Both the position numbers and the translations under genes were made by a program. From Telmatactis stephensoni (taxonomy: Eukaryota; Cnidaria; Anthozoa; Actiniaria; Isophelliidae), in the NCBI GenBank assembly GCA_029948255.1, contig JALIZF010001496.1, forward strand, positions 294,001 to 358,000: a stretch of DNA of 64,000 nucleotides, read 5' to 3'. Positions 14,801 through 22,704 of the stretch are shown here, in pieces (positions within the stretch are counted from its first letter, which is position 1; each line of letters begins with the position of its first letter). Under the pieces are notes generated by a model, which did no database searches, was not told the origin of the DNA, and saw only the letters and a program-made list of their open reading frames with translations.

Positions 14801-16541
14801 ACAACAACAACATAAAACATAAAAGTAACTTCAACATACATGCTATAAATTACATCAACGAATGTTCTGCTGACAGGTAAAAATAACAGGACGAGAGTCC
14901 CAATTGACAATTTAAATAGCTTTAAATGCCCTTAAAACGGAGCACTGATGGAAAGAGGGGGGTAAAATGAGCGCACCGTCGGCCTCCTGGAAGACTAGCC
15001 TCTGGTTAAAGGAACTACCGACGTTAAACAAAGGCCTTTAAGACCTTTTACCTTTACGTTACAAACTATCTCCTTCTGCCACGATAATCGTAATTAGGGC
15101 TGAACATACGGTACAATTCAACTGTTGTGCATAGCGTTGCACGAAAATTGCATAATTTTAATACCAAAGAAGTTTGAATCCTTGATCAAAATTCAGCTAT
15201 GGCTTCAAGAATTGCTTAAATCCCAGGATATTCTAAAAGAAAGAAGTCAACAGAGCATTAAAACAACTGATAATGCTTGCACTCAAAACGAAGAGCGGTT
15301 ATGTAGTGCTACTGATTCTCTGGAGGTAAAAAGATATAATAATCGATTACAAGGGGGAACGTTTGATAAGGAAATCTAAGTGGCTGCCATCCAACATGGC
15401 TAACATTTGTCATCCTAGGTGGACCCTGTGGGCGAGGTTCCCTCCCTGGACGGGCTCGTGTGAATAATTTTAAGAGATGGCTCCACCCTCAAACTCCCTG
15501 TTCTCATAGATTCTTTAGTAAAATTGATCTCCTCTGATATCATCCATGTTATAATCTGTCTGTCTGTCTCTCACCTATACATGTTTCTTCTAAATGCGCA
15601 TGTGTTTTGATTGATTTGTGTTGGATTGTCATAGCCTGAAAGAAAACGAATAAAGCGAGATGTCGTCGATTCTGATGAGGTAAGTACCTCACTGTAGGAT
15701 GGATAACTTGATGAATATTTCATACAAAAAAGCGGAATGAATGAATGGAGGAACGAATAGATGAATGAAAGAACGAATGAATGAACGAACGAACGAACGA
15801 ATGAACGAATGAATGAAGTAATACAAGAATGTATGGATGAATAAAAGGAAGGAAGACTCGATGGATGGTTTGATGGATGAATGTTATTAATTTATTAATT
15901 ATAAATTAAAGACTTAATTGGTGAACAAAAGAAGACTGAGTTTGGGAATGAATGAATGAATAGATGTATGGATAAGATGAGTATTCGAGAAAGTGATTGA
16001 ATAAATGAGTGGGTAAAGGCAAATGAATGGATGGATGAATAGCGAGTGAACAAATGGAAATGAATGAATGAAATAATACAAGAATGTATGGATGGTTTGA
16101 TGGATGAATGTTATAAATTATAATAGACTTAATTGGTGAACAAAAGAAAGACTGAGTTTGTGAATGGATGGATGGATAAATGAGTATTTGAGTAAGTAAA
16201 TGAATAAATAAGTGGGGAAAGGAATATGAATGGATGGATGAATAGTGAGCGAACGAACAAAGATGGGAATAAATTAGTGGATGGAAGGGTGACAGATGGA
16301 AGGAACAATCAATTATTGAAACATACTCCTGTCTGTCTTCCTATTAACAGTATATCTGTATTTCATTTTCTCTTAGAATAACTTCCAATACAAAGAAATA
16401 GTTCAAACTCTAAAGAACCAATTGGAAATGCTAAATAATTTACGTACAAAACACACACCAAGTTCGTCTATCCTTGAAGAGCTTCAAAATATTCATGTAA
16501 CATTGAAGAAATTTGTAGACCACGAGAAGGTCAGTGGATAG
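807..16541 (+). CDS. FIRRM: FIRRM/C1orf112-like protein (DUF4487 family), 3' half of gene, 13 exons
   Basis: Thirteen exons with consensus splice sites join in frame to about 452 residues and a stop at 16539-16541. Exons: 807-888, 1476-1558, 2321-2372, 2515-2604, 3351-3449, 3752-3961, 8086-8166, 9618-9731, 10087-10191, 11409-11486, 15170-15325, 15635-15679, 16377-16541. The spliced protein is all-helical in style and carries blocks I associate with FIRRM/C1orf112: an IMAIDLWTFIGRWESADLC block, RLTYLMAKDHQ, a block around FPPSKAENLFTW, LESVKAFAEVTPYTH, a basic stretch ERKRIKRD and a C-terminal coiled segment ending VSG. In the known family, FIRRM stabilises FIGNL1 and controls RAD51 in recombination and interstrand-crosslink repair, in the nucleus. 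The human protein is about 850 residues, so roughly the N-terminal 400 residues lie upstream of the window. The family call is from memory of conserved blocks; a profile search would settle it. Confidence 0.8.
1291..1340. repeat. ATC trinucleotide microsatellite
   Basis: About 16 repeats of atc in the intron before the exon at 1476. Two overlapping open frames of poly-Ile or poly-His across it are artefacts of the repeat. Confidence 0.95.
1476..1558 (+). CDS. FIRRM: FIRRM-like exon 2 of 13 visible
   Basis: Acceptor tccttgcag, donor aaggtactt. It encodes ENCLVENLIGK and IMAIDLWTFIG, a conserved-looking family block. It ends in phase 2 (AG), completed by the G of the next exon. Confidence 0.75.
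2321..2372 (+). CDS. FIRRM: FIRRM-like exon 3 of 13 visible
   Basis: Acceptor caatatttag, donor ttggtaagag. The 52-bp exon continues the block as WESADLCSQHVHFLISL. It starts in phase 2 and ends in phase 0. Confidence 0.7.
2515..2604 (+). CDS. FIRRM: FIRRM-like exon 4 of 13 visible
   Basis: Acceptor cattttag, donor caggtagat. Thirty codons, including VRRLTYLMAKDHQ. Phase 0 at both ends. A long TTCC microsatellite follows in the intron. Confidence 0.75.
2719..3236. repeat. TTCC tetranucleotide microsatellite, about 500 bp
   Basis: Almost perfect ttcc repeats with a single ccgtcc interruption near 3192. They lie in the intron between exons 2515-2604 and 3351-3449. Long open frames in several phases arise purely from the repeat. 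Confidence 0.97.
3351..3449 (+). CDS. FIRRM: FIRRM-like exon 5 of 13 visible
   Basis: Acceptor gtgccag, donor aggtttgt (weak). Thirty-three codons with FPPSKAENLFTW and LPLSALPENV. Phase 0 at both ends. Confidence 0.7.
3530..3680. repeat. Compound microsatellite (CCAT/CCTC, TCCG, ATTC)
   Basis: Three successive tetranucleotide runs: irregular ccat/cctc, then tccg to about 3620, then attc to about 3679. They lie in the intron just before exon 3752. Confidence 0.95.
3752..3961 (+). CDS. FIRRM: FIRRM-like exon 6 of 13 visible
   Basis: Acceptor tttccctag, donor aaggtaagg. Seventy codons in phase 0, containing VCRTAVPICVKQCNEQ and AAVIETTTSLWSKY, a helical repeat-like segment typical of the family region. 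Confidence 0.8.
3985..7475. repeat. Intronic satellite, about 70-bp unit, interrupted by a SINE
   Basis: Dozens of diverged units carry gcgcgtaataaaagtct, gatgacggaataatt, caatttgaataaattatca and tttgctttacaacaga. A longer module with ccaatcagaattgag and ttgattggctttcc recurs near 4320, 4970 and 5885, so higher-order structure is present. The array lies inside one intron of the FIRRM-like gene and shows no coding potential. Confidence 0.9.
5983..6380 (-). mobile_element. tRNA-derived SINE inserted in the satellite
   Basis: Read on the minus strand from about 6380, the sequence begins with a tRNA-like head. It has a box A match (gggtggccgagcggtgagag) and a box B match (cgttcgatcccc). A body with ctccggtttttcctccctc follows, ending near 6003. 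It breaks the satellite between agagaaa and acacttcattgg, which are contiguous in other satellite copies. The boxes resemble a Leu/Ser-type tRNA. Confidence 0.75.
7559..8064. mobile_element. Nested non-autonomous inverted-repeat elements
   Basis: Outer ends read ggcctggttcacactagcga near 7559 and its complement tcgctagtgtgaaccaggcc near 8045. A second pair of the same ends lies inside at about 7634 and 7900. The interior is full of cataacgacat and its complement. No coding capacity. Exon 8086 begins about 20 bp after the right end. Confidence 0.8.
8086..8166 (+). CDS. FIRRM: FIRRM-like exon 7 of 13 visible
   Basis: Acceptor ttcttttag, donor aaggtatgg. Twenty-seven codons encoding LNEDLMIHLIDLTGC and FLQPDDYAK. 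Phase 0 at both ends. The exon sits directly after an inverted-repeat element. Confidence 0.75.
8329..8515. repeat. Dispersed repeat tail containing gtcgaaacgtcagtc
   Basis: The segment around agcttgtcgaaacgtcagtc and caggactacatccacccgga resembles retroelement 3' tails common in anthozoan and other invertebrate genomes. This rests on recollection of such repeats; no element boundaries are visible. Confidence 0.4.
8718..8752. repeat. CAG trinucleotide microsatellite
   Basis: About eleven agc/cag units within the intron, just left of the inverted-repeat element at 8802. Confidence 0.9.
8802..9420. mobile_element. Inverted-repeat (foldback-type) transposon, about 620 bp
   Basis: Left end caggggcggatccagg and right end aaatccgcctctg are imperfect terminal inverted repeats. 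Long inner arms mirror each other: tgatgacgtcaggggagtca near 9026 and its complement near 9198. The flanks are ccacc on both sides (8797-8801 and 9421-9425), a possible 5-bp target duplication. The end sequence resembles hAT-type miniature elements. Confidence 0.7.
9618..9731 (+). CDS. FIRRM: FIRRM-like exon 8 of 13 visible
   Basis: Acceptor tttgttcag, donor caggtaacc. Thirty-eight codons with ILGCLGDVLKQY and VAVAKFLGRCG. Phase 0 at both ends. Confidence 0.75.
10087..10191 (+). CDS. FIRRM: FIRRM-like exon 9 of 13 visible
   Basis: Acceptor ccttcaacag, donor gaggtatac. Thirty-five codons ending LESVKAFAE, which continues into VTPYTH of the next exon. Phase 0 at both ends. Confidence 0.75.
10295..10762. 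mobile_element. Inverted-repeat transposon, about 470 bp
   Basis: Arms of about 70 bp: aggggttcgtataggtgggc on the left is mirrored by gcccacctatacgaacccct on the right. An inner pair also matches: ttttggtgtgacctggttac against its complement. The flanks ctaacgaa and ctaatgaa suggest an 8-bp target duplication with one change. No transposase. Confidence 0.75.
11409..11486 (+). CDS. FIRRM: FIRRM-like exon 10 of 13 visible
   Basis: Acceptor cgttacag, donor aatgtaaga. Twenty-six codons, VTPYTHIMGDCVPEH and NLSDFLSN. This looks like the conserved FAE-T-HE-IVP block of the family. Phase 0 at both ends. Confidence 0.75.
11774..11812. repeat. GTT trinucleotide microsatellite
   Basis: About a dozen ttg units in the intron between exons 11409-11486 and 15170-15325. 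A run of tttgttttgt precedes it. Confidence 0.9.
12725..12840 (+). mobile_element. tRNA-derived SINE fragment
   Basis: A box A-like tggcacagttgg at about 12734 and a box B-like gagttcgattccc at about 12779 are spaced as in a tRNA, without a foldable tRNA 3' half. The downstream body stops at the TTAA where the foldback element is inserted. The body appears to resume at 14725 with gtttagtttag. Confidence 0.65.
12841..14724. mobile_element. Foldback element with TTAA target duplication, 1.9 kb
   Basis: Two arms of about 860 bp (12841-13701 and 13860-14724) are near-perfect reverse complements separated by about 158 bp. The ends are ggtggctcgaccca and its complement. Both sides are flanked by TTAA (12837-12840 and 14725-14728), the target duplication of piggyBac-type transposition. 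No transposase frame is present. The arms differ at only a few positions, so the insertion or arm homogenisation is recent. Confidence 0.85.
15170..15325 (+). CDS. FIRRM: FIRRM-like exon 11 of 13 visible
   Basis: The donor gaggtaaaa is clear. The acceptor is one of two AGs three bases apart (exon start 15170 or 15173), with a weak pyrimidine tract. About 52 codons of hydrophilic helix, including LWLQELLKSQDILKER. Confidence 0.55.
15635..15679 (+). CDS. FIRRM: FIRRM-like exon 12 of 13 visible
   Basis: Acceptor gtcatag, donor gaggtaagt. Fifteen codons, PERKRIKRDVVDSDE, a basic stretch that may serve as a nuclear signal. Phase 0 at both ends. Confidence 0.65.
15720..16320. repeat. Degenerate GAAT/GGAT tetranucleotide-rich region
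   Basis: Interspersed gaatgaatgaac and ggatggatgaat tracts, plus an internal duplication: tacaagaatgtatggatg occurs near 15820 and 16080. Intronic. Confidence 0.85.
16377..16541 (+). CDS. FIRRM: FIRRM-like terminal exon
   Basis: Acceptor ttctcttag. The exon encodes a coiled-coil-like C-terminus from NNFQYKEIVQTLKNQ to LKKFVDHEK and then reads VSG and TAG. The site aaggtcagt at 16530 could be used as a donor, but reading through gives a C-terminus of the length I expect for the family, so I take this as the last exon. Confidence 0.7.
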   Translation, partial: NNFQYKEIVQTLKNQLEMLNNLRTKHTPSSSILEELQNIHVTLKKFVDHEKVSG

Positions 16542-16725
16542 AATATTGTAAGTTAGTCTTGTCGGCACAATTGCACCACGAAGTGAAATTCCGCTTAAGA
16601 TTAAAAGAATACGGTTAAAATTGTAGACCACGCAAAAGCCAGAGGGTAGGGTAGAAACGCCATTAATTAGTCTAGTGGACACAGTTGCACGATACAGTTA
16701 AATTCCGTGTACGCGAAAAAATTAA

Positions 16726-16731
16726 AATAAA
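16726..16731 (+). terminator. Candidate polyadenylation signal of the FIRRM-like gene
   Basis: AATAAA lies about 185 bp after the predicted stop. A second one is near 16851. Neither is confirmed by transcript evidence. Confidence 0.3.
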
Positions 16732-16989
16732 ACGATTTAAATTGTAGATCACGCAAGAGTAGAAACACCATTAATTAGTCTTGTAGAAATCTAATGGTGT
16801 TAAAGTTCAAAATGCAGAAATTAGTAATCTTTTATGTCAAACTAAAAAGAAATAAATGTAAATAGAAAAACATTATGATTATGATGAAATAATTATGCTG
16901 CTGTGCAAATGATGATGATGATGATGAGTCTGATGATGAGTCTGATGATGAAGATGATGGAGGGCTCATAGTAGTTGTGGTAAACTGCC

Positions 16990-17180
16990 CGTGTCGCAGT
17001 TTTCGTGTGAGTGTGAAACGGACCACGTCGTTCCGTGAACGTGTCAGGACCGTCAACTCTATAAAAACATTCCGAATTCCTGCCGTAGCTGTACCGTAAC
17101 CGTGTCGTACCGTAACCGTGCCATACCGTAACCGTGCCGTTCAGTAACCCTGCCCGTTTTCACAGTCATACGAAAATCGC
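16990..17180. mobile_element. Small inverted-repeat element, copy A
   Basis: Ends gcagttttcgtgtgagtgtg and its diverged complement tcacagtcatacgaaaatcg. The interior contains aacattccgaattcctgccg and a short tandem cgtaccgtaaccgtgc expansion. A related copy in the opposite orientation lies at 35917-36058. Confidence 0.7.
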
Positions 17181-17514
17181 TCTAACGATTGCGCTTCTAG
17201 TGATGCTATTGATAAAGTTAGTGATGATAGTGAAAGTAATGATATGATGATAGCTTTAATGGGTCTTATACGCAACTTTAATGATTCTTATAGCGCAAGG
17301 ATGTTTGGAATCAACAGGGGTTGTGATGGTGATGACGATGATGGTGATATTAGTTACGATAGTCAGGATGCTCACTAGATGGTTGTGTCAGTAGTGATGT
17401 TGGAGATAGTCGTATAAACGATTATGATTGTAATCAGGATGATATGTTATCAGATGATAATAATTATGATGATGATAACTATTATCACGATGATGCTATC
17501 AGTGCTGATCGTGG

Positions 17515-17652
17515 ATTCTTAACGACTGTGCACCGAATAAGAACGACTGTGCTCCGAGTAAGAACGACTGTGCTCCGAGTGAGAATGACTGTGCTCCGAG
17601 TAAGGACGACTGTGCTCCGAGTAAGAACGAGTGTGCTCCGAGTAAGAACTGG
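17515..17652. repeat. 21-bp minisatellite, six copies
   Basis: Units of the form gtaagaacgactgtgctccga repeat without length change. The period is a multiple of three, so both strands stay open across it; I see no other sign of coding. Confidence 0.9.
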
Positions 17653-18589
17653 GGAGGCTAACGGCACGAAAGACCGTTAGGTGCTAACTGTGGTATTATT
17701 TAAACCGTTTTCCTCATTGGTTAAAACATGAAACTAATCTTCCATAACATCTCGAGTTACTACATTTATTTTTACCTTATTCATTAACTGATTCCTTTTT
17801 AATGAAAACGTTTGCAAGGTTTAAAATTACAAAAATTCAACGAGAGAAACATGGCAAATTCGAAGCGTATTTTGGATGAGATCTATTCACACCAAAGAAA
17901 CGACAAAAACGGAGTTTTTGTACATTTTATAAAATAATGTATATTTTTTCTCAAAATCAGATTTATTTTTCTTTTCCATGAGTCGTAACGTAAAACTAGT
18001 TTGTTTTTACGATGTTTTTTGTGCAGACATGATCTCCGAAAAAACGTTATTGAAATTTGTGTGACGTCGCGCGCGCTCGTTGAGTCAAATGCGCAGAACA
18101 CAATGCGCGCTGGAATTTGTGGCCATCGTCCTTAAACAAAATCACATTTAACAAGACACCAAACTTTATAGCCACCTTGTAAGACTGAAGCTGTTACTAC
18201 AAAACACAAGCACTAACAATACCACTCTTTGAAAGGCTCAACAGTAATATGACGATAGCTTTTGTTGACTATCGTGTTTACGATCTTTAAACAAAATATT
18301 TCATTCTATATATCTGTAAATATTTTCCTACTACTTTATTTCAATATATACATAACGTGTTTTCGAGACGATTTATTGGATAACCAGATGAACCCCTCTG
18401 GGCCTCACTTAGAACTAAGCTCGCATATCGCGTATAAACCCTCCAGGCTCAGCATCCTCGAAACGTACTCAGTGTATTATTGATAACATTATCTGTCAAC
18501 TCCCGAATTTTAAAAGAACTGTTTATCTACGGCTCGTAAATAGAGATAATAGCTTTAATATTTAATGTTTTATGCGTTTGAACCTCCTT

Positions 18590-19195
18590 AATGCGACCAC
18601 ACTTGGTCGTCTTATAGAGGTGTTCAATCATGGAGGTTCCACTGTAATTACACAGTGATCGTTTAATAGAGGGTGGTCGTCTTATAGAGGTGTTCACTCA
18701 TGGAGGTTCCACTGTAATTACAAAGTGGTCGTTTAATAGAGGGTGGTCGTCTTATAGAGGTGTTCACTCATCGAGGTTCCACTGTAATTACAAAGTGGTC
18801 GTTTAATAGAGGGTGGTCGTCTAATAGAGGTGTTCACTCATGGAGGTTCCACTGTAATTACAAAGTGGTCGTTTAATAGAGGGTGGTCGTCTTATAGAGG
18901 TGTTCACTCATGGAGGTTCCACTGTAATTACACAGTGGTCGTTTAATAGAGGTGTTCACTCATGAAGTTTCCACTGTAACTACAAGTGGTCGTTTATAGA
19001 GGGTGGTTGTCTAATAGAGGTGTTCACTCATGGAGGTTCCACTGTAATTACACAGTGGTCGGTTAACAGAGGGTGCTAATATAGGGTTCACTCATGGAGG
19101 TTCCACTGTAATTACGAACTGGTCGTTTAATAGAGGGTGGTCGTCTAGTTTGTAGTGCAAAGTGGTCGTTAAATAGAGGTTTTCAATCATGGTTG
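18590..19195. repeat. 70-bp tandem array resembling pogo/Tc1 ends
   Basis: Successive ggaggttccactgtaatta blocks fall exactly 70 bp apart at 18631, 18701, 18771, 18841 and 18911; later units are truncated. Each unit contains gtcgtcttatagaggtgttc. The ggttccactgta core looks like the terminal repeat of pogo-type elements. Confidence 0.85.
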
Positions 19196-19515
19196 TTTGA
19201 CTGTAGATTATCTACGCCCGTACAATGAGAAACAGTTCCTGTCAGAGCTGTCTTAATCTACCTTAATTCATTTCGTCTCGGTTTTAATGCATAGTGACTA
19301 CTTCGTTATGGACGTAAAAACAACAAATGTAGGATAAACTTCAGAGGCAACTCGACACTTTTGATTCGTTTTGACGTGTTTTAGCAGTACTTCTATCATC
19401 TTCAGAATGGTGATAACAAGGCTATAAGGGAGGTGTATATTATGTTGTTAAACTGAGAAATATTTATCTTATTGCAGGTATTGTTTACGTTTTACCTCTA
19501 TTTGCTATATTATTA

Positions 19516-19862
19516 TTATTGCTATTTGCATAATGCTGAATTTCAAGCTATAAACAAACGGACTCGAGAAATGAGAAGAAGACATCGCTCTTAGCAACAC
19601 CTGAAATTCTGAGAGCAATCGCTGTAATAGTTTTTGAGAAATTAGCTTTTCATTTTAAAAATTTTACAGTAATGTTTGTTTGGTTGACAAAAAGTGCCAA
19701 CCAACCATACATTTACTGTAAAATTTTTAAAATTAAAATGCTAATATTTCAAAAACTATATAAGCAATTGCACTCAAATTTTCAGATTTTACGAAGAGTG
19801 ATAGCTTTTTCTCATTTCTGGTGTCTGATTGCACATAGCTTGAAATTTTTATTATGCATAAA
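19516..19862. repeat. Imperfect long palindrome
   Basis: The arms mirror each other with many changes: gcataatgctgaatttcaag on the left, complementary blocks near 19840 on the right, and a tight inner hairpin of ttttaaaaattttacagtaa against its complement near 19716. It looks like an old foldback element. Confidence 0.6.
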
Positions 19863-20339
19863 TTATGAAGTGAAATCCGAATTATCGATGCTGCGATCGT
19901 TGATTTTTTCGGGAAGATGGGGAAAACATTATTAGCTCCCTTAGAGCTGAAAGTGTGCCTGACAAGAGTGGTACTCTTTGAGGAGTTCATTTATAACAGT
20001 AAATGAAGTAATCGAGTTGTATTCTTCTTTAATCTTCGGCATAAATCGGTTTACAATATCAATGGAAAAGATTGGAGTTCAGACAATTTTTATTCCTTTA
20101 GCAGACATGAATTTCTACCCAGTAATGATTATTGAGTTAGAAAAATTCAGGAAGTAATTAATCATTAATTAAAAGACGTACGTAATTGTTTTAGGCATTT
20201 TGTGAAACAGTTTTTTCTTCAGTCCTTCCTTCCTTCCTGACATAATTTAATCGTTCATTCGTTCTATTATTTATTATTTTTCTATTATATTTTTCTATCT
20301 CTTTTGTTATCTTTCTTCTTTCACTCCTAACATTTGGCC

Positions 20340-20684
<345 letters not shown>

Positions 20685-20689
20685 GCTAT

Positions 20690-22560
20690 GTCGAGATCAA
20701 GTTCGGTTTTGTAAAGGCCAATTTACACGATACATTTTTTTCTTACAACTTGTCGCATGCAACAACCCTACAACTAATAATAATAATAATTTAATATTTC
20801 TAAAGCGCAAAATACATGTACACATGATCTAATGCGCTCAACTTGCTTACAACTGTTGCGTGCGACAAGAACAAAAGGTTGTAGGATTTTAAAACATGTT
20901 TTAAAACCTTACAATTCCCGCAGAATGTTACCTTTTATCATGCGAAAGCCATTTTCAAATCTTCTTCGCGAACAGATTACAATATTGAAGTCCAGATACA
21001 AAGGGCAACTCAAGGTAATTTACTCAGAAAAAGATCCGTTAAAGTTGATTTCTGTCAGATGTCAAATTTTTCTCGTTATATTTTTGGGCTTTCCAGGTTC
21101 TGTTGTGATTGCTGCTGTACCACAGGAAGCCCAATAATTGGACGGAGCGTCGGAGAATATTTGGAACATTTTACAAAAGGCTCAATAAAGTTTGCATAAT
21201 TAATGATCAATTTACATGACAATTTGTAATCTATTCCTATAAACACCTATTGCAAAGGAGATTTTCTTTTGGCTATTGGCTATTTCAATTAACATTTTTG
21301 CGGATTTTAAAATTCAGTTTTTAATTTTTTATTTTTAATGTTCGCGCATATTTGCGTGATTTATTTAAGTATCTGTTTATCCGAGTAGCAAAGTTTTGTC
21401 TTGTTTATCGAAGTTTTTACGATAAGATTGATAAAATAATTTGGTTAAAGTATTTTTATTGATGCTGAAGCTATTGCAATCTTAACTAGAAATAATACAA
21501 TTATTTTTGCACAATTCTTTTTTCGGTTTTTTGTATTTTTTTGTTATTTTTTCCACGTAATTTGAATTTTAGCTTTATTGATAAAATCATTTTTCTCAGA
21601 AGTATCAACTTATTTTGTTATACATGTTTTTTTTTGGTTGACTTTTGTTTGTTTTTGTATTTACCTGTCTCGAAGCTAACTATTTGTAAATATATCACAT
21701 TGTCTAAACTCCAAATTATTTAGACGTTACTGGTTTGTTTAGTAAAAATGGTACCGAGGCCAGTGGGTTTGACATAACCAGTTATCCTTCAATATAACCG
21801 CTTTGTGGGATCTCTTTAAATTATTCTACGCCATCCAGTCAAAATAATATGAGTGAAAGAGCATATAGCCTAAGGCATGTTGAAGTACTTTACACATGAA
21901 AAACTGAAATCCGCCATTCTCGGATTATGCATGTATATTTTGACTCGTTTACAATATTGAACAGAAAGCGGCGAATTAATATTAAGATTGTTACAAAATC
22001 CAATGGTGTTCATCATGGAAATTTTGAATAATATCTTAGTGAAATTTTCGTAGCTTTTGAAGTGATGCTGAAAAACGAATTGATTTGGTTTGCGCTGCTT
22101 TTGTCTAGCATCAAAAGCGTACAATAACAAAACATTGTCCTTTCCTGACACGTTGTAGTCAAGAACTAATCCTAGCTCTAGGTTGTAAATCATATTAGCT
22201 ATTTAAAACAGTATTCGCCTTTTAAATGACTCCTTTTGCTTACGAATCTCTTAATTTCAACCCGGGAGCGCTTGTCAAATACATCCAACTCAAGTCCTCA
22301 TAGATGTCACTTCTTTTGTGAACGTAAAGAACGATCGTGCGATCTTTTTCTCGATTTCCTCTCGGGGGTCCAACACAATCGTTTCGACAGAAATTTTGTC
22401 GAAAAACCCGCGCAATCACCCTCCAAAAAATTGCTCCTTCGAACCACGTATCGAGTCGGACTGTCTCAGAACTCGGGAAATTTGTCAATTTTGTTGTGAA
22501 TTTTTTCAACGTGGTTAGAAATTATGTAAAGATCCTCGTAGGGTGTCAGGAAAGCGGTTG
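20690..22560. other. Intergenic, AT-rich, no supported feature
   Basis: No gene with splice context is visible. The block aaggccaatttacacg at 20715 recurs at 42671, so a dispersed repeat end is present. The short open frames at about 22240-22570 on both strands overlap each other and show no family resemblance. They probably reflect higher GC near the promoter of the downstream gene. Confidence 0.5.
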
Positions 22561-22691
22561 TTGTTTGGTCACGTGATCCTTGGTGCCACCTGTTCTGTGG
22601 CGGCCTTTGCATCGAGCTCATTGATATTCACACAAGGCAAGAGCCGAACGAACAAGCTTCAAAACGCTCGGCGCTTCGTCGCCGTTAAGCG
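22560..22691 (+). promoter_or_regulatory. Putative 5' UTR and proximal promoter of the multi-CAP gene
   Basis: The stretch upstream of the predicted ATG is less AT-rich than its surroundings and contains a palindromic E-box core, gtcacgtgat, at about 22568. The start context gcgATGG has a purine at -3 and G at +4. No TATA box is convincing. The assignment follows from the predicted first exon only. Confidence 0.35.
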
Positions 22692-22704
22692 ATGGAGAAA
22701 AATG
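22692..22704 (+). CDS. Multi-CAP gene exon 1: start codon exon
   Basis: ATG GAG AAA AAT G then gtaagtatc, a consensus donor in phase 1. The four residues MEKN join to DLVKF of the first CAP domain. GAPR-1 proteins also begin only a few residues before the CAP fold, which supports this start. The exon is only 13 bp of coding, so it rests on splice signal, phase and position. Confidence 0.6.

Noticed and set aside
16530..16700. A donor at aaggtcagt continuing the FIRRM-like gene to another exon
   Set aside because: Reading through reaches a stop after VSG, giving a C-terminus of the expected kind. No further family-like exon is visible before the next gene.
17515..17680. A short repeat protein (TTVLRVR units)
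   Set aside because: It is a 21-bp minisatellite open on both strands, with no start, splice or composition evidence.
22240..22576. Overlapping frames on both strands upstream of the multi-CAP gene
   Set aside because: No similarity recognised and no splice support. They overlap one another in conflicting frames and lie in the likely promoter region.
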